Below are positions 62,566 through 64,000 of a stretch of 64,000 nucleotides of DNA, piece by piece. Position numbers and translations under genes: made by a program. Position 1 is the first letter of the stretch. The number at the start of each line of letters is the position of its first letter. Origin of the DNA: Xiphydria camelus (lineage: Eukaryota > Arthropoda > Insecta > Hymenoptera > Xiphydriidae); NCBI GenBank assembly GCA_963678675.1, contig OY783199.1, forward strand, positions 5,711,501 through 5,775,500, given 5' to 3'. A model generated the notes under the pieces. That model ran no database searches. It was not told where the DNA came from and was given only the letters and a program-made list of their open reading frames with translations.

Positions 62566-64000
62566 GTGAATATGTCAGTTGCATTAGTCGGTTCGAGCTC
62601 TCCCTATGTACGTCAGCTGCAACGATCGCAGTTGATGAGACAGGGCGAACTTCTGGTTCGCGGCACGATCTCTCGCCGCGTGCATATCTCGGCTCTGAGT
62701 GCAGCGGATGCATCGCAGTCGCTCTTAGAAACGAGGTATCGATGAAATGATAGTCTCTTAATCTGAATCAGTAAAAATAGCTGAGAATCAGTGTATAGGC
62801 TCTGAAATCCAGTGAATATAAGGTTACGGTAATTCCATTATTCACTGGATTTCAGTGACTTTTTACCGATTTTCAGTGATTTTCACTGATTCAGATTAAG
62901 AGTATCTTGAAATTTTGAAAAATCATATCAACTACATCATGTATCGAAACTGTAACGGTAAGAGATAATCGGAGTTCAGAGGTGAACTCCGCGGCGAATA
63001 ATGGAGAACGCAGGGATGTGCACTTTTTACATAATGCTCCCGATATGCCGATGACGCGCGGAATCGCGCATGCATCGCTCGTTAAACCGATCGAGCCATG
63101 TGAACGCAGACGATGGTCCATTTCCATGGGAAAATCTCATGAAATAACTGGTTATACGAGCGGTACAACCAATGCGATTGCGTTTTGCATGGGTATTGGC
63201 TATCGCGTTACACATTTAACGACGATATTCCATTACGCGCCATGGTCCGGGGAACGCTCTATTCCTTGCTGTTCGGAATATTTATGTGTACGACCAGCAG
63301 CCATTGCGCGAGGAGCTGAAGCGCTCCATTCGCTCGAAATAGGTGCCCTAAAATTTTATTTTGAAGCATTTCGAGGAGAATATCTACCTTGAAATATCGA
63401 GAAAATACTTCGCGGCATCCTCTTCGTGTCCCTTCCTCCTTCGAAACGAAGAAAATACCGCGAAGAATTTATCGACGCTTCCGGGAAAAATTATTGCTCC
63501 CCTTTATTTTCACCTGCCGATCCCATTTTCTCGTATTCGTCGAGAAAGAAAAATGAGCTGGTGTTTTTCCATCGCCTCATCGAAACAAACATTACAAAAC
63601 CCCTTCGATGTACCTTGCAATAACTTCTCCGGTTATCATCAAAGTATCTAATGAGAAACCGGAAACACGCCGCCTCTAATCCAGCCGAGGAGTCGTCTCG
63701 CGATCAGCGTCTATCATTCGCAACACTCGCGAACGATTAACGCAGAAATGACAAAGAACCTTTGAAGAATTCTCAAGGCATCGTGTCCTTCCTCCTTTTA
63801 CCGTCAAATTCCTCCACGCCGGTGAGTATAAAAAACGTTCAGCGACAACGTGGAATTCTCATCGCTCGCCCCTGACAGCCGCTCCTCCGAACGTCACTTC
63901 GAGGCCTGGGCGGACGTGATCCTTCAACGCCTTCCAACTTCTCCCGGCGTCGTGTCGAAAGACGCCGCGCGACCTGGATCGACGCGGGAAGCGCGTGGGG
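62566..64000. other. Neurexin intron after the LNS5-start exon
   Basis: It contains a fold-back MITE at 62755-62902. I looked for the next LNS5 exon and saw none, so it lies beyond the window. The remaining sequence shows no gene. Confidence 0.6.
62755..62902. mobile_element. Fold-back MITE (CTCTTAATCTGAATCAGT ends)
   Basis: The inverted ends are CTCTTAATCTGAATCAGT and ACTGATTCAGATTAAGAG. The inner pairing is TGAAATCCAGTGAATA / TATTCACTGGATTTCA. It is 148 bp with no coding capacity. Confidence 0.82.

Overview
The window reads as a piece of an insect nuclear genome, most likely a hymenopteran and possibly an ant (the order is an inference). Short exons are separated by kilobase introns with canonical GT/AG borders. 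The introns are packed with small non-autonomous DNA transposons, one intact PIF/Harbinger element and a tRNA-derived SINE. There is one 200-base assembly gap (13193-13392). Nothing prokaryotic is present.

The host gene is the plus-strand central part of neurexin (Nrx-1), the presynaptic laminin-G/EGF adhesion receptor. Eight exons join in one continuous frame (1440 nt, 480 codons): 494-646, 34979-35086, 37172-37364, 40995-41186, 43235-43378, 43614-43831, 53274-53382 and 62243-62565. They encode the end of LNS2, all of LNS3, the second EGF module (EGF-B), all of LNS4 and the first strand of LNS5. The signal peptide, LNS1, EGF-A and most of LNS2 must lie before base 1; the rest of LNS5 through the membrane anchor must lie after base 64000.

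A further exon at 22861-22998 does not fit the linear chain. It starts with ATG and a signal-peptide-like stretch, ends in the same phase as exon 494-646, and repeats the first LNS3 strand. It looks like an alternative first exon for a secreted-signal short neurexin beginning at LNS3, parallel in design to vertebrate beta-neurexin, which begins at LNS6. This is the most interesting candidate in the window.

Mobile DNA fills the introns. An apparently complete 4.0-kb PIF/Harbinger transposon occupies 6773-10771 (TTA target duplication). It carries a two-exon transposase on + and a three-exon MADF-BESS protein on -, with exons interleaved: each gene's exons lie in the other's introns. Elsewhere there are many MITE families. 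Several share CACTGAGAAA-like ends and TA duplications but have unrelated interiors, and they are often nested in each other. There are also TTAA-flanked piggyBac-like MITEs, several fold-back elements, a tRNA-derived SINE and simple repeats. A tRNA-Ser(CGA) gene lies antisense in an intron at 42334-42415.
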